The notes under the pieces were generated by a model. That model was not told where the DNA came from. It searched no databases and saw only the letters and a program-made list of their open reading frames with translations. The position numbers and the translations under genes are program-made. This document shows positions 51,292-60,805 of a stretch of 64,000 nt of DNA, piece by piece. The stretch's first letter is position 1; every line of letters begins with the position of its first letter. Origin of the DNA: Arthrobacter pityocampae (GTDB lineage: Bacteria; Actinomycetota; Actinomycetes; Actinomycetales; Micrococcaceae); contig NZ_PRKW01000003.1 in the NCBI RefSeq assembly GCF_002927275.1, forward strand, positions 310,001 through 374,000. The letters run 5' to 3'.

Positions 51292-52056
51292 ATGCCACAG
51301 CCCCCCGTGCACCTCCTGACGAGGATGCGGACCGTCAGCCCCACCTCCCCCCGGCTCGTCTGGCACGGACGGGACGGCCGCATCGAACTGTCGGGCCGCG
51401 TCTTCGACAACTGGGTCGCCAAGAGCTCGAACCTCCTCGTCGACGAACTCGACGCCACCGACGGGACGACCGTCGCCGTCGACCTGCCGGTCCACTGGAA
51501 GACCCTGGCCCTCGTCTTCGCCTGCTGGCAGGTAGGGGCCGTCGTCGTGCCGGCGGACGACGACGGCGGGTCCGGCTCGCCCGCCGGGACGCCCGCGGAC
51601 ATCGTGCTGTCCTCGCGGGCCGGCGTGGAGGTCGACCCTCCGCGGCTGCTGGCCTGCGTGGCCCTGGGCTCGCTGGCGCTCCGCTGGGACGGCCCGCTGC
51701 CGCGGGGAGCAGTGGACTTCGCGGCGGAGGTGCGCTCCCACGGCGATGTCTTCCTGGACGCGGCCGACGGCGCCGCAGCGGCGCCGCCCACTCCCCTGGT
51801 CCTCGCCGGCGGTCGGACGCTGACGGCTGCGGAGCTGACGGGACGCGTGGCGCTGCCGGTGGGCTTCGGACGGACCGCCGATGCCGACCCACCCACGCTG
51901 CTCCTGGAACCCGGCACGGGCCTGCTGCCGGCCCTGGCTGCCGCCTTCGCCGTGTGGGAGCGGGACGGGGCGCTCGTCCTTGTGGAGGAGGGCGTCCCCG
52001 TCACCGAGCGGATGCTCAGCGGCGAGAAGGTCACTGACCGGCTGGGGACTGCCTGA
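51292..52056 (+). CDS. TIGR03089 family protein
   Basis: A 254-residue protein of an actinobacterial family related to the N-terminal part of AMP-forming acyl-CoA ligases. It keeps the fold segments VWHGRDGRIELSGRVFDNWVAKSS and WQVGAVVVPAD but lacks the ligase P-loop and C-terminal lid, so it is unlikely to adenylate a substrate. The function is unknown. It is divergent from whiB, and its last 26 bases overlap the 3' end of the convergent GtrA gene. GGAAGAGG precedes the ATG. Confidence 0.87.
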   Translation: MPQPPVHLLTRMRTVSPTSPRLVWHGRDGRIELSGRVFDNWVAKSSNLLVDELDATDGTTVAVDLPVHWKTLALVFACWQVGAVVVPADDDGGSGSPAGTPADIVLSSRAGVEVDPPRLLACVALGSLALRWDGPLPRGAVDFAAEVRSHGDVFLDAADGAAAAPPTPLVLAGGRTLTAAELTGRVALPVGFGRTADADPPTLLLEPGTGLLPALAAAFAVWERDGALVLVEEGVPVTERMLSGEKVTDRLGTA

Positions 52057-52597
52057 CCTGCTCCACCTCGGGTGCTGTCACGGATGGGGCGGCCTTGCCT
52101 GCGTGCCCGTCGTGCGGGTGGACGAGCTCCTGGTCGTGGCTGAACTCGGGGTCCTCGTCGAGTTCGACGTTGAACACCCAGAACCGGTAGGCCACGAAGC
52201 GGACGAAGGTGGCCAGCACCGTGCCGACGATCCCGACGATGAACAGCGGTCCCGGCTCGACGACGTCGAACAGGTACTTGGCTACCCATACACAGCCCGC
52301 GGCGATGCCCATGCCGATCACGTTGATGAAGATGAACATCGCCAGCTCGCGGGCCGGGTTGGGCTGGCGGCGGCGGCGGAAGGTCCAGTAGCGGTTGGCG
52401 ACCCACGCGAAGACCGTGGCCACGCCGGCCGAGACGAAGCGCGCCTTGACCTCGCTGCCGCTCATGGGGCCGTGGATCAGGTACCAGTAGAGGCCGTTGT
52501 CGATGACGAACGCCACACCGCCGACTGCTCCGAACTTCGCCACCTCGCGCCAGAAGATGGAGGCGAGGCCCCTGATCCGATCCATGAGTCCTGCCAC
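52031..52597 (-). CDS. GtrA-family membrane protein
   Basis: A 188-residue protein with four membrane helices (about residues 17-37, 49-67, 80-102 and 112-132) and the GtrA signature FGAVGGVAFVIDNGLYW. GtrA-like proteins are thought to move or position polyprenyl-linked sugars across the membrane for surface glycans. The C-terminal tail is acidic and His-containing. The start is GTG 52597, giving MAGLMDRIRG, because GGAGG lies 6 nt upstream; ATG 52585 is an alternative and longer frames lack support. It is divergent from purK, a pairing also found in Mycobacterium. Confidence 0.9.
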   Translation of the reverse strand: MAGLMDRIRGLASIFWREVAKFGAVGGVAFVIDNGLYWYLIHGPMSGSEVKARFVSAGVATVFAWVANRYWTFRRRRQPNPARELAMFIFINVIGMGIAAGCVWVAKYLFDVVEPGPLFIVGIVGTVLATFVRFVAYRFWVFNVELDEDPEFSHDQELVHPHDGHAGKAAPSVTAPEVEQVRQSPAGQ

Positions 52598-52871
52598 TGC
52601 CAACCTCCGTGGTCCGATACGAACGCCGGTCCCGCCGGGCATGCTCCCGGCCGACCTGCGGGACAGACCGATGGCGCCGGCGGAGCGGGCAACCCAGGCT
52701 GACCTTGCATGGCGCGTCCGGCCCATTTTACGGCCTTCCTGCGCTCCGCCGTCCCCCACCGGTCCGGGAACATCCGGTGGAAGCCTCGGAGCTTCGTGTG
52801 AGACGCGCGTGCACAACCCTCCGGTCCGCCGATCGGATGGCCGGCTCCGGCCGCCCCGTGGGTACCCTGTA

Positions 52872-54044
52872 GTGGTGACTTTTCCCGTGATAGGCGTCAT
52901 CGGAGGCGGCCAGCTCGCCCGTATGATGGCCGGCCCCGCCGTCGAACTCGGCCTCGAACTCCGCGTGCTGGCGGAAGGCCCCGACGTCTCCGCGGTGGCT
53001 GCCGTCGCCCGCTCCCGGGTGGGCGACTACCGCGACCGCGAGACGCTGCGCGCCTTCGCCGCGGACGTCGACGTCGTCACCTTCGACCACGAGCACGTCC
53101 CCGGTGAGCTCCTCGCCCAGCTGGAGGGCGACGGCGTCGCCCTCCACCCCTCGCCGGCGGCGCTCCTGCACGCCCAGGACAAACTCGTGATGCGGCGGGC
53201 CGTGGACGGGCTCGGGCTGCCCAACCCGTCGTGGCGCGCGGTGACGGACGCGGCCGGCGTCGAATCCTTCGCTGCGGAGACCGGCTGGCCGGTGGTCCTC
53301 AAGACACCCCGCGGCGGTTACGACGGCAAGGGGGTCCTCGTGCTGCGCGATACCGCGGGGCTCGAGGCGGCGCGGGACTGGTTCACGGGCGGAGAGCTCC
53401 TGGTCGAGCAGTTCGTCCCGTTCAGCCGCGAACTGTCCGTCCTGGTGGCCCGGCGGCCGTCCGGGGAGGCCGTCGCCTGGCCGGTGGTCGAGTCGATCCA
53501 GGTGGACAGCGTGTGCAACGAGGTGATCGCCCCCGCTCCCGGGCTGGCGGACGAGACCGCCCGCGCCGTCACCGCCGCCGCGCTGCACCTCGCCGAACGC
53601 CTCGGCGTCACCGGCGTCATGGCGGTCGAGCTCTTCGAGACCCCCGGGGCGGGTGCCGGCTACCTCATCAACGAACTCGCGATGCGCCCGCACAATTCGG
53701 GGCACTGGACCATGGACGGCGCCGCCACCGGGCAGTTCGAGCAGCACCTGCGCGCCGTGCTCGACCTCCCCCTGGGATCCACGGCCCCGCTGGCGGGACA
53801 CGCCGTGATGAAGAACATCCTCGGGGGAGCGAACGAGGACATCTACGCCGCCTACCCGACGGCCCTGTCCTCAGGACCGTCGGCTAAAGTGCACTTCTAC
53901 GGCAAGGACGTACGTCCCGGCCGGAAGATCGGCCACGTGAACGCGCTGGCGGCCCCCGGGGAACCGCTGGAGGACGTCCGCGCCCGGGCCACGAGGGTAG
54001 CCGCAATACTTCGCGACGGCGCCCGGGACGCCCCCACCCAGTAA
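52872..54044 (+). CDS. purK: N5-carboxyaminoimidazole ribonucleotide synthase
   Basis: A 390-residue ATP-grasp enzyme that converts AIR, ATP and bicarbonate to N5-CAIR in purine synthesis. The N-terminal [11 protein letters not shown] loop, the ATP-grasp segments [11 protein letters not shown] and [12 protein letters not shown], and [14 protein letters not shown] are diagnostic. Two GTG codons are adjacent (52872 and 52875). TACCCT at 52863-52868 lies 6 nt before the second, so a leaderless start at 52875 is possible. It overlaps or nearly abuts purE, the next enzyme of the pathway. The long upstream frame extension was rejected as it runs antisense through gtrA. Confidence 0.95.
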   Translation: MVTFPVIGVIGGGQLARMMAGPAVELGLELRVLAEGPDVSAVAAVARSRVGDYRDRETLRAFAADVDVVTFDHEHVPGELLAQLEGDGVALHPSPAALLHAQDKLVMRRAVDGLGLPNPSWRAVTDAAGVESFAAETGWPVVLKTPRGGYDGKGVLVLRDTAGLEAARDWFTGGELLVEQFVPFSRELSVLVARRPSGEAVAWPVVESIQVDSVCNEVIAPAPGLADETARAVTAAALHLAERLGVTGVMAVELFETPGAGAGYLINELAMRPHNSGHWTMDGAATGQFEQHLRAVLDLPLGSTAPLAGHAVMKNILGGANEDIYAAYPTALSSGPSAKVHFYGKDVRPGRKIGHVNALAAPGEPLEDVRARATRVAAILRDGARDAPTQ

Positions 54045-54061
54045 TGACCGAAGGGAATGCA

Positions 54062-54592
54062 GTGACGAACGCCCAGGTAGGCCTCGTGATGGGCTCGGAC
54101 TCCGATTGGCCCGTCATGGAAGCCGCAGCGGCTGCACTGGCCGAGTTCTCCATTCCCTACGAGGCCGACGTCGTGTCCGCGCACCGCATGCCCGAGGCCA
54201 TGATCGACTACGGCAGGAGCGCCGAGGAGCGCGGGCTCCGCGTGATTGTCGCCGGCGCGGGAGGCGCCGCCCACCTCCCGGGAATGCTCGCCTCCGTGAC
54301 GCCACTGCCCGTGATCGGCGTCCCCGTTCCGCTGCGCTATCTCGACGGCATGGACTCGCTCCTGTCGATCGTGCAGATGCCGGCGGGCGTCCCCGTGGCG
54401 ACCGTGTCCATCGGCGGTGCCCGCAACGCCGGGCTGCTCGCCGTCAGGATGCTCGCCTCCGGCACGGACGAGCAGGCGGCCACCCTGCGGCGGCAGCTCA
54501 CCGAGTTCGCCCGGGCGCTCCGGCTGACCGCGGAGGAGAAGGGTGCCGCCCTCCGGTCCCGCATCGCGGAGTCGACGGCGGACGGCGCGTGA
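54062..54592 (+). CDS. purE: N5-CAIR mutase
   Basis: A 176-residue class I PurE that rearranges N5-CAIR to CAIR. The active-site loops GSDSDWPVM (11-19), SAHRMPE and [10 protein letters not shown] are complete. Two starts are possible. ATG 54044 overlaps the purK stop (TAATG) but has no ribosome site. GTG 54062 has AAGGGA 5 nt upstream and gives the usual family N terminus, so it is preferred. The stop overlaps the next gene's ATG (TGATG at 54590-54594). Confidence 0.96.
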   Translation: MTNAQVGLVMGSDSDWPVMEAAAAALAEFSIPYEADVVSAHRMPEAMIDYGRSAEERGLRVIVAGAGGAAHLPGMLASVTPLPVIGVPVPLRYLDGMDSLLSIVQMPAGVPVATVSIGGARNAGLLAVRMLASGTDEQAATLRRQLTEFARALRLTAEEKGAALRSRIAESTADGA

Positions 54593-56226
54593 TGACGGCC
54601 ACCCGCACCGACGGCAGCGCGGCCTCCGCGGCCCCCCTGTCCGATCCCGTGCGGTACCCGGAGTCCGCCCCGCCCGCGGTCCGCACGAAACGGGCCTTCG
54701 TCCTCCTCGCCCTGACGCTGGTCCTGCCGGGTTCCGCGCAGACCGTCGCCGGGGACCGGCGCCTGGGGCGCAGGGCGCTGCGCACCACGTTCGCGTGCTG
54801 GGGCCTGCTCCTTCTCGGGATCGTGCTCTCCGTGGTGGACCGGACCCTCGTCGTCGGCGTCGTCACCCACCGCTGGTGGTCGCTGCTGCTGATCGGCGCG
54901 CTCCTCGGGATCGCCGTCGGCTGGGCGCTGCTCTTCCTGAACACCCTGCGCCTCATCCGCCTGCCCCTGCTCGACCGCGGCGCGCGCCCCCTCGTGGCGG
55001 GGGCCCTCGCGGTGCTCATGGTGCTCACGAGCGGATCCCTCACCTACGGCGCCTACGTCCTCGGCGTGGGCCGGTCGACGGTCGGCTCGATCTTCCAGTC
55101 CGGGCCCGCCTTCGACCCCGTGGACGGCCGGTACAACTTCCTCCTCATGGGCGGCGACGCCGGCGAGGACCGTACGGGCCGGCGGCCCGACAGCATCTCC
55201 GTGATCAGCGTCGACGCCGAGACGGGCGCCACCGTCACGTTCAGCATCCCGCGCAACTTCCAGAACGCCCCGTTCTCCGAGGACTCCCCCCTCTGGGAGG
55301 TCTATCCCGACGGGTACAACTGCGGCGACCCGTGCATCATCAACAGCCTGTACACGGAGGTGACCCAGAACCACACGGACCTGTACCCGGACTCCCAGGA
55401 CCCGGGCGCCGAGGCGATGATGGATGCCGCGAGCGGTGTCCTCGGGATCGAGGTGCAGTCCTATGTCCTCGTCGACATGAACGGCTTCGAGCAGCTCGTG
55501 GATGCCATGGGCGGCATCAGGATCGACGCCGGCGGCTGGGTCCCCATCACCGCCGCCGAGATCCCCGGCACCGACCCGATCCGCCACTACCCGCCGGACG
55601 GCTGGATCAAGCCGGGCGTCCAGACCCTCGACGGGTACCACGCCCTGTGGTACGCCAGGAGCCGCGAGTTCGTGACGGACTACGACCGCATCGCCCGCCA
55701 GCAGTGCGTCCAGCAGGCCATGATCGCGCAGCTGGACCCGGCCACCCTCCTCACGCGGTTCCAGTCGATCGCCGCGGCCGGCACGCAGATCGTGGAGACG
55801 GACATCCCGCAGGACCAGCTGGCCGGCTTCGTCGACCTGGGGCTCAAGGCCCAGGGCCAGGAGACCCGCCGCCTGACCATTGGCCCGCCGGACTTCGGCA
55901 CCCCGGCCGAGAACTTCGTCACCTACCCCGACTTCGACCTCGTCCACGCCCGGGTGCAGGACATGCTCGCGGACGATGCCCGGAAGCCGGCCGCCGTCGG
56001 CCCGGTTCCCGCCGACGAGCCTCCCGTCGGCCCGTCTCCCGTCGGCCCGCTGGCGCTGGAACGCGCGGGTGTCGTCGCGCAGGTCCCGACGGAAACCCTC
56101 GACGACGGCACCGGCGTCACGGAGGACGGCATCACCGAGGAGTACCTGCAGGAACTCGCCACGATCGGCGACGACCTCACCCTCGGCGACCTGCTGGCGG
56201 ACAACGGCGAGTGCTCCCCCGCCTGA
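54592..56226 (+). CDS. LytR-CpsA-Psr (LCP) family transferase
   Basis: A 544-residue membrane enzyme. Four hydrophobic helices fill about residues 34-150, more than the single anchor of simple LCP proteins. The LCP domain spans about 175-440 with the phosphate-binding RTGRRPDSISVISV, SIPRNF, the GGIRID acidic motif and YARSREFVTDYDRIARQQ. LCP enzymes transfer glycopolymers from polyprenyl carriers to peptidoglycan. The C-terminal 90 residues are acidic with a short Pro-Val-Gly-Pro repeat. It is coupled to purE by a 1-bp overlap and sits near gtrA, manA and the large GT2 gene, consistent with surface-glycan attachment. Confidence 0.93.
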   Translation: MTATRTDGSAASAAPLSDPVRYPESAPPAVRTKRAFVLLALTLVLPGSAQTVAGDRRLGRRALRTTFACWGLLLLGIVLSVVDRTLVVGVVTHRWWSLLLIGALLGIAVGWALLFLNTLRLIRLPLLDRGARPLVAGALAVLMVLTSGSLTYGAYVLGVGRSTVGSIFQSGPAFDPVDGRYNFLLMGGDAGEDRTGRRPDSISVISVDAETGATVTFSIPRNFQNAPFSEDSPLWEVYPDGYNCGDPCIINSLYTEVTQNHTDLYPDSQDPGAEAMMDAASGVLGIEVQSYVLVDMNGFEQLVDAMGGIRIDAGGWVPITAAEIPGTDPIRHYPPDGWIKPGVQTLDGYHALWYARSREFVTDYDRIARQQCVQQAMIAQLDPATLLTRFQSIAAAGTQIVETDIPQDQLAGFVDLGLKAQGQETRRLTIGPPDFGTPAENFVTYPDFDLVHARVQDMLADDARKPAAVGPVPADEPPVGPSPVGPLALERAGVVAQVPTETLDDGTGVTEDGITEEYLQELATIGDDLTLGDLLADNGECSPA

Positions 56227-56319
56227 CCGGTATCGTTCGACCGACACCGCTGCCGCCTGACCGACACCGTCCCGCCTGCCGTCCCGCTTGCCGTCCCACC
56301 AGCCGAAGGATTGACACCG

Positions 56320-57666
56320 ATGTACCTCCTCGACAATCCCCTCCGCCCGTATGCCTGGGGCTCGGAGCATGCCATCGCCGACCTGCTCGGCCGGGAGCCG
56401 TCGGGAGGCCCGGAGGCGGAGCTGTGGGTCGGCGCGCATCCCGACTCCCCCTCCGAGGTCGTGCACCCGGACGGCACCCGTACTGGCCTCCACGAGCTCA
56501 TCGACGAGGACCCGCAGGCGCTGCTCGGCGACGAGGTGGCCGGGCGCTTCGACGGGAGGCTCCCGTTCCTCCTGAAGGTGCTGGCGGCGGGGTCGGCCCT
56601 GTCCCTGCAGGTGCACCCGAGCCTCGAGCAGGCCGCGGCGGGCTATGACGCCGAGGAGTCCGGCGGAGTCCCCCGCGACGCCCCGCACCGCAACTACAAG
56701 GACCGCAACCACAAGCCGGAGATGATCTACGCGCTCACCCCGTTCGAGGCCCTCTGCGGCTTCCGGCCCCTGGCCGATGCTGCGCGCATCATCGGGGCCC
56801 TCGCCTCCGCCGTCGAGCCGGGCTCGACGACGCACGACCTCCTCGACGGCGTTGCCGCGCAGCTCGTCGCAGGCGAGGGGACCGGGCTGCGCGGGGCCTT
56901 CACGCTCCTGCTCCGGGCGCCCGGCGAGGCGGTCGACGAGGTGGTGGCCGCTGCGCGCCGCGTCGAGGGGTCCGCGGACGCGACGGCCCGGGACCTGGCG
57001 ACCCTCGCCGAGCTGTCCGACCAGTACCCGGGCGATCCGGGCGTGCTCGTGGCCCTGCTGCTCAACCGTGTCGCGCTCCGCCCGGGTGAGGCCCTGTACC
57101 TGCCGGCCGGGAACATCCACGCCTACCTGGGCGGACTGGGCATCGAGGTCATGGCGTCCTCGGACAACGTGCTGCGCGGGGGTCTGACCCCGAAGCACGT
57201 GGACACCGCGGAGCTGCTGTCCACGGTGGTCTTCGAACCCCTCGCACCGCCCTCGCTCGCGCCCGAGTACACACTGCTCGACCAGGAGCTGTACCGCCCG
57301 CCGTTCGAGGAGTTCCAGCTGCAGCGGATCGTCCTGGCGGACGCGGCGGCGGGCCCCGCAGCCGGCGGGGATCCCTCCGACGACGACCGGCAGGACGCTC
57401 CCCTGCGCACGGACGAGAGCCTCACGCCCGCCCATGTCCCGGTGGTGCAGAACGGTCCCGTCGTCGTCCTCGCGGTGAGCGCCCCGATCCTGCTGGACAC
57501 ACCGAACGCGACGCTCGTCGTCCCGCGGGGCGCCGGCGCCTTCGTCGCGGCGTCGGAGGCGCCCCTCATGATGCGCCCGGCCGCGGACGCCCACGGCGCG
57601 ACGGACGGTCCGGTGCTGGCCTTCGCCGTGACCGTGGGTGGCGGGATGCCCACCCTCGAGGTGTAG
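56320..57666 (+). CDS. manA: Mannose-6-phosphate isomerase, class I
   Basis: A 448-residue zinc enzyme interconverting fructose 6-phosphate and mannose 6-phosphate, the entry to GDP-mannose and polyprenyl-phosphate-mannose. Zinc-site segments SLQVHPSLEQA (His near 98) and NHKPEMIYALTPF, and the PAGNIHAYLGG motif, are present. ATG 56320 has GAAGGA about 11 nt upstream; TTG 56311 is too close to that site. A small insertion (PAAGGDPSDD, about 347-356) is not usual for the family. The 93 nt before the gene contain degenerate CCTGACCGACACCG-type direct repeats. Genomic neighbours match the manA region of other actinobacteria. Confidence 0.95.
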   Translation: MYLLDNPLRPYAWGSEHAIADLLGREPSGGPEAELWVGAHPDSPSEVVHPDGTRTGLHELIDEDPQALLGDEVAGRFDGRLPFLLKVLAAGSALSLQVHPSLEQAAAGYDAEESGGVPRDAPHRNYKDRNHKPEMIYALTPFEALCGFRPLADAARIIGALASAVEPGSTTHDLLDGVAAQLVAGEGTGLRGAFTLLLRAPGEAVDEVVAAARRVEGSADATARDLATLAELSDQYPGDPGVLVALLLNRVALRPGEALYLPAGNIHAYLGGLGIEVMASSDNVLRGGLTPKHVDTAELLSTVVFEPLAPPSLAPEYTLLDQELYRPPFEEFQLQRIVLADAAAGPAAGGDPSDDDRQDAPLRTDESLTPAHVPVVQNGPVVVLAVSAPILLDTPNATLVVPRGAGAFVAASEAPLMMRPAADAHGATDGPVLAFAVTVGGGMPTLEV

Positions 57667-57698
57667 CCCGGGCGGCGCCGCTCAGGCGCAGCGCCCGA

Positions 57699-58745
57699 TC
57701 AGGACGCCCGGCCCGCCCGCACGCGCCGCGCTGCTCCGACCGCCCGTCCGGCCTGGCGGCGCGCCAGCTGCATGCCGCGCTTCGCGACCGGGAGGGCGCG
57801 GCTGAACACCGGGTAGAGGGGCGAGAGCGGGTAGTCCCAGGTGCCGGCCAGCTGGTCCTCGTGCTTCGCCCAGCCCATCTTGAAGCGGGAGACGCCGTCG
57901 TTGAGCAGGCCGTTGAAGTCGTAGCGGTGCACGCCCCGAGCCTTCATCTCGGAGATCGCGAACCACTTGAGTGCGTAGTTCGCCCGGAGCCGCTCGCCCT
58001 CGTCGGTCATGCCGCCGTAGAGCTCGAACGAGGTGGCGTCGGTCGTGGAGAGCCAGAGGAAGGCGACGACGTCGGTCCCCTGGAACGCGGCGTAGACCGG
58101 GGAGGCGTCACCGAGGTTGTCGAAGATGTCCAGGTAGTAGGAGTCCTCGTGGATGCCGAACCCGGCGCGCTCGGCCGTCACCCGGTACACGTCGAGGCAC
58201 GCCGGGAGCTCGCTGCGGACAACACGCCGGAGGTCGAGACCCTCGCGGCCGGACTTGCGGATGTACTGGCGGTGCTTCTTCGTCATGTCGGCCAGCAGGT
58301 CCTCCTCCGACCGCCGGAGGTCCAGGATGAGCGTCCGGCCGATGAGGATGGTGTTCGTGCTCGCCTTCCAGCCCGCCCCCGGAAGCGCACGGACGGCGTC
58401 GCTCGCCTCGTCCCAGTCGGGTTCGATCGACAGCGCGACTGACGGATGGGCGGCCCGGACGTACCCGACGAGGGCCTCCAGCGCGTCCGCCTCGCGCCCC
58501 GGCAGGGCCTGCGGGCCGCGCGGGATGTAGGCGAGGCGCCGCAGCGGGAACGGCAGCGACCGGCACAGCACCTGCGCGGCGGCGACGACGACGTCGTCCT
58601 CCCGCACGATCACGCGGTCCACGCTCCAGCCGTGCGCGGCCTTCGTCGCACCCCAGCCCCACAGCTGCTGGGGGTGGCCTCCCAGCTCGTTGACAATGGT
58701 GTCCCAGAGGGCGCGATCGGGGCAGGGCGACACGGAAAGGCTCAT
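57699..58745 (-). CDS. FemX-like peptidoglycan cross-bridge aminoacyltransferase
   Basis: A 348-residue Fem/GNAT-type transferase with two GNAT-like domains. KKHRQYIRKSGREG near the middle and the C-terminal YDFNGLLNDGVSRFKMGWA are typical of Fem ligases, which add amino acids from aminoacyl-tRNA to lipid II to form the interpeptide bridge. Micrococcaceae have cross-bridged peptidoglycan, so this fits. Which residue is added cannot be told. It is convergent with manA and lies downstream of glpX on the same strand. Confidence 0.9.
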   Translation of the reverse strand: MSLSVSPCPDRALWDTIVNELGGHPQQLWGWGATKAAHGWSVDRVIVREDDVVVAAAQVLCRSLPFPLRRLAYIPRGPQALPGREADALEALVGYVRAAHPSVALSIEPDWDEASDAVRALPGAGWKASTNTILIGRTLILDLRRSEEDLLADMTKKHRQYIRKSGREGLDLRRVVRSELPACLDVYRVTAERAGFGIHEDSYYLDIFDNLGDASPVYAAFQGTDVVAFLWLSTTDATSFELYGGMTDEGERLRANYALKWFAISEMKARGVHRYDFNGLLNDGVSRFKMGWAKHEDQLAGTWDYPLSPLYPVFSRALPVAKRGMQLARRQAGRAVGAARRVRAGRAS

Positions 58746-58809
58746 CCGACCAGCCTATAGGGGTGCGCCGCCCCACCCGTCCCCGGACGACCCGTCAGGC
58801 GACGGACCG

Positions 58810-59862
58810 TCAGTCCCTGACCCTGGCGTACGTCTCCCACTTGTGGGCCTGGTGCTCGCCGTCCACCACCCGGATGGTGCCGGACTTCGAGCGCATGACG
58901 ATCGACTGCGTGAGGACCTTGTCCTTGCTGTACCGGACGCCGCGCAGCAGGTCGCCGTCGGTGATGCCCGTGGCGGCGAAGTAGCAGTTGTCGCTCGTGA
59001 CGAGGTCGTTGGTCGACAGCACGCGGTCGAGGTCGTGCCCGGCGTCGAGCGCCTTCTGCTTCTCCTCGTCGCTCGTGGGCCAGAGCCTGCCCTGGATGAC
59101 GCCGCCGAGGGACTTGATGGCGCAGGCCGCCACGATCCCCTCGGGCGTCCCGCCGATGCCCATCAGGGCGTCGACGTCGGTGCCCTCGCGGGCCGCGGCG
59201 ATGGCGCCGGCGACGTCGCCGTCCATGATGAACTTGGTGCGCGCGCCGGCCGCGCGGATCTCCTCGACGAGCGGCTTGTGCCGGTCGCGGTCCAGGATCA
59301 TGACGTTGAGCTGGCTGACCTTCTTGTTGTTGGCCTTCGCGATGAGGTGCAGGTTCTGCTTGACCGGCAGGCGCAGGTCCACCATGTCCGCAGCCTCCGG
59401 CCCGGTCACGAGCTTCTCCATGTAGAAGACGGCCGAGGGGTCGAACATCGAGCCCCGCTCCGCGACCGCGAGGACGGCGAGCGCGTTGTTGATGCCGAGC
59501 GCGGTCAGGCGGGTGCCGTCGATCGGGTCGACGGCGACGTCGCACTCCGGGCCGCTGCCGTCACCCACGCGTTCGCCGTTGAACAGCATGGGGGCCTCGT
59601 CCTTCTCGCCCTCCCCGATCACCACGATGCCGTTGAAGTGCACGGTCTGCAGGAGCGAGCGCATGGCGTCCACCGCGGCGCCGTCGGCCAGGTTCTTGTC
59701 GCCGAACCCGACCCAGTGGCCGCCGGCGATGGCCGCGGCCTCCGTCACGCGGACGAGTTCGAGGGCGAGGTTCCGGTCCGGTTCCTTGTCCCCGACGGCC
59801 AGCGCCGGTGACAGGGTGGAGTACTCGGCATTCGTAGCATTCTGGGACACGTCTATCCTCAT
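58810..59862 (-). CDS. glpX: Fructose-1,6-bisphosphatase class II
   Basis: A 350-residue metal-dependent phosphatase for gluconeogenesis. The metal and substrate motifs EGEKDEAPML (84-93) and DPIDGTRL (112-119) and the C-terminal region typical of GlpX are intact. Many actinobacteria use GlpX as their main FBPase. ATG 59862 is standard. It is divergent from a DUF4245 gene and near fumC, the same grouping as glpX, DUF4245 and fum in Mycobacterium. Confidence 0.96.
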   Translation of the reverse strand: MRIDVSQNATNAEYSTLSPALAVGDKEPDRNLALELVRVTEAAAIAGGHWVGFGDKNLADGAAVDAMRSLLQTVHFNGIVVIGEGEKDEAPMLFNGERVGDGSGPECDVAVDPIDGTRLTALGINNALAVLAVAERGSMFDPSAVFYMEKLVTGPEAADMVDLRLPVKQNLHLIAKANNKKVSQLNVMILDRDRHKPLVEEIRAAGARTKFIMDGDVAGAIAAAREGTDVDALMGIGGTPEGIVAACAIKSLGGVIQGRLWPTSDEEKQKALDAGHDLDRVLSTNDLVTSDNCYFAATGITDGDLLRGVRYSKDKVLTQSIVMRSKSGTIRVVDGEHQAHKWETYARVRD

Positions 59863-60014
59863 CGTCGAAGGTCATCGGCCGCTAGCGGGCGCACCAGTCC
59901 GGTGCTGTCATCATAGGCGCGCCCGCCGCGCCGCGCCCGCCGACGGCGCAGATGTGCAGACCCCGGGGCGCCACCAGGTTAGGCACTACGGCCGGCATCA
60001 GCGAAAATGGAGGG

Positions 60015-60779
60015 GTGAGCGATCAAGGCGACGAGCGGACGACCCCCGGGACACGAGCAGGCGCCGGCGAGGGACCGGCCACGCCCGAGCGGCAGGCGGG
60101 ACGAGCGCCCGCGCAGCAGACAGGACGACCGGCCGGCGGCGCCGGACCCGCGGAGGACCTGGACGATGACGCCCCGCCCATCACGCTCACCCCGAACCAG
60201 GCCAAGCGCGCCAGTTCCACGGCCCGCGGCATGCTGATCGCCACGGGCGCGACCATCGCCGTCGTGCTCCCGGTCTACTTCCTGAACCCCACGTACACCG
60301 CCGAGACGTACCGGCGCGACATCGACGTCGAGACCGTCGCGCGCCAGGCCGCGGGCGACGCCGGCTACCTCCCGGCATCGCCGACCCTGCCGGAGGAGTG
60401 GTCCTCCACCTACGCCCGCTGGGTCACCGGCCGCAGCGACGCGGTCGACTTCTGGGAGGTCGGGTTCCTCACCGCCGACGCCGGGTACATCCAGCTCACC
60501 CAGACCGACGACGCGAACCCCACCTGGACGGCGCAGCGCGTCGAGGACGCGCAGGTCTCCGGGACGCGCACCATCGGCGGGCTCGAGTGGGAGCTCCTCG
60601 ACGCACCGAACGGGGACACCGTGCTGACCTCCGAGGTGGACGGCGCCACGGTGATCCTCAACGGGCAGGCCTCCCTCACCGAGTTCGACGCCGTGGGCGA
60701 GGCCGTCGTCGAGGACGTCCGGCAGAACGCCGTCGACGAGGCCGAGCGCCTGTCATCTTCGGACACGGACGGTTCGTGA
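60015..60779 (+). CDS. DUF4245 family membrane protein
   Basis: A 254-residue protein with a disordered Gly/Pro/Ala-rich cytoplasmic tail (1-58), one membrane helix (about 72-94) and an extracytoplasmic DUF4245 domain (LPEEWSSTYARW, FWEVGFLTADAGYIQLTQ). The function is unknown; the gene travels with glpX and fumC across actinobacteria. GTG 60015 is the only plausible start (MSDQGDERTT). The nearby GGAGG is only 1 nt before it, too close for normal ribosome binding, so initiation may be leaderless or weak. Confidence 0.88.
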   Translation: MSDQGDERTTPGTRAGAGEGPATPERQAGRAPAQQTGRPAGGAGPAEDLDDDAPPITLTPNQAKRASSTARGMLIATGATIAVVLPVYFLNPTYTAETYRRDIDVETVARQAAGDAGYLPASPTLPEEWSSTYARWVTGRSDAVDFWEVGFLTADAGYIQLTQTDDANPTWTAQRVEDAQVSGTRTIGGLEWELLDAPNGDTVLTSEVDGATVILNGQASLTEFDAVGEAVVEDVRQNAVDEAERLSSSDTDGS

Positions 60780-60793
60780 CGGACGGAGCCAGT

Positions 60794-60799
60794 ACAGTG
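60794..60799 (+). promoter_or_regulatory. Candidate -10 for leaderless carbonic anhydrase
   Basis: TACAGT, followed after 6 nt by GTG at 60806, with no ribosome-binding site between. Confidence 0.5.
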
Positions 60800-60805
60800 G
60801 GCGGC

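Noticed and set aside
54337-57594. 1085-codon minus-strand frame
   Set aside because: It is antisense to the LCP and manA genes, with no recognisable domain.
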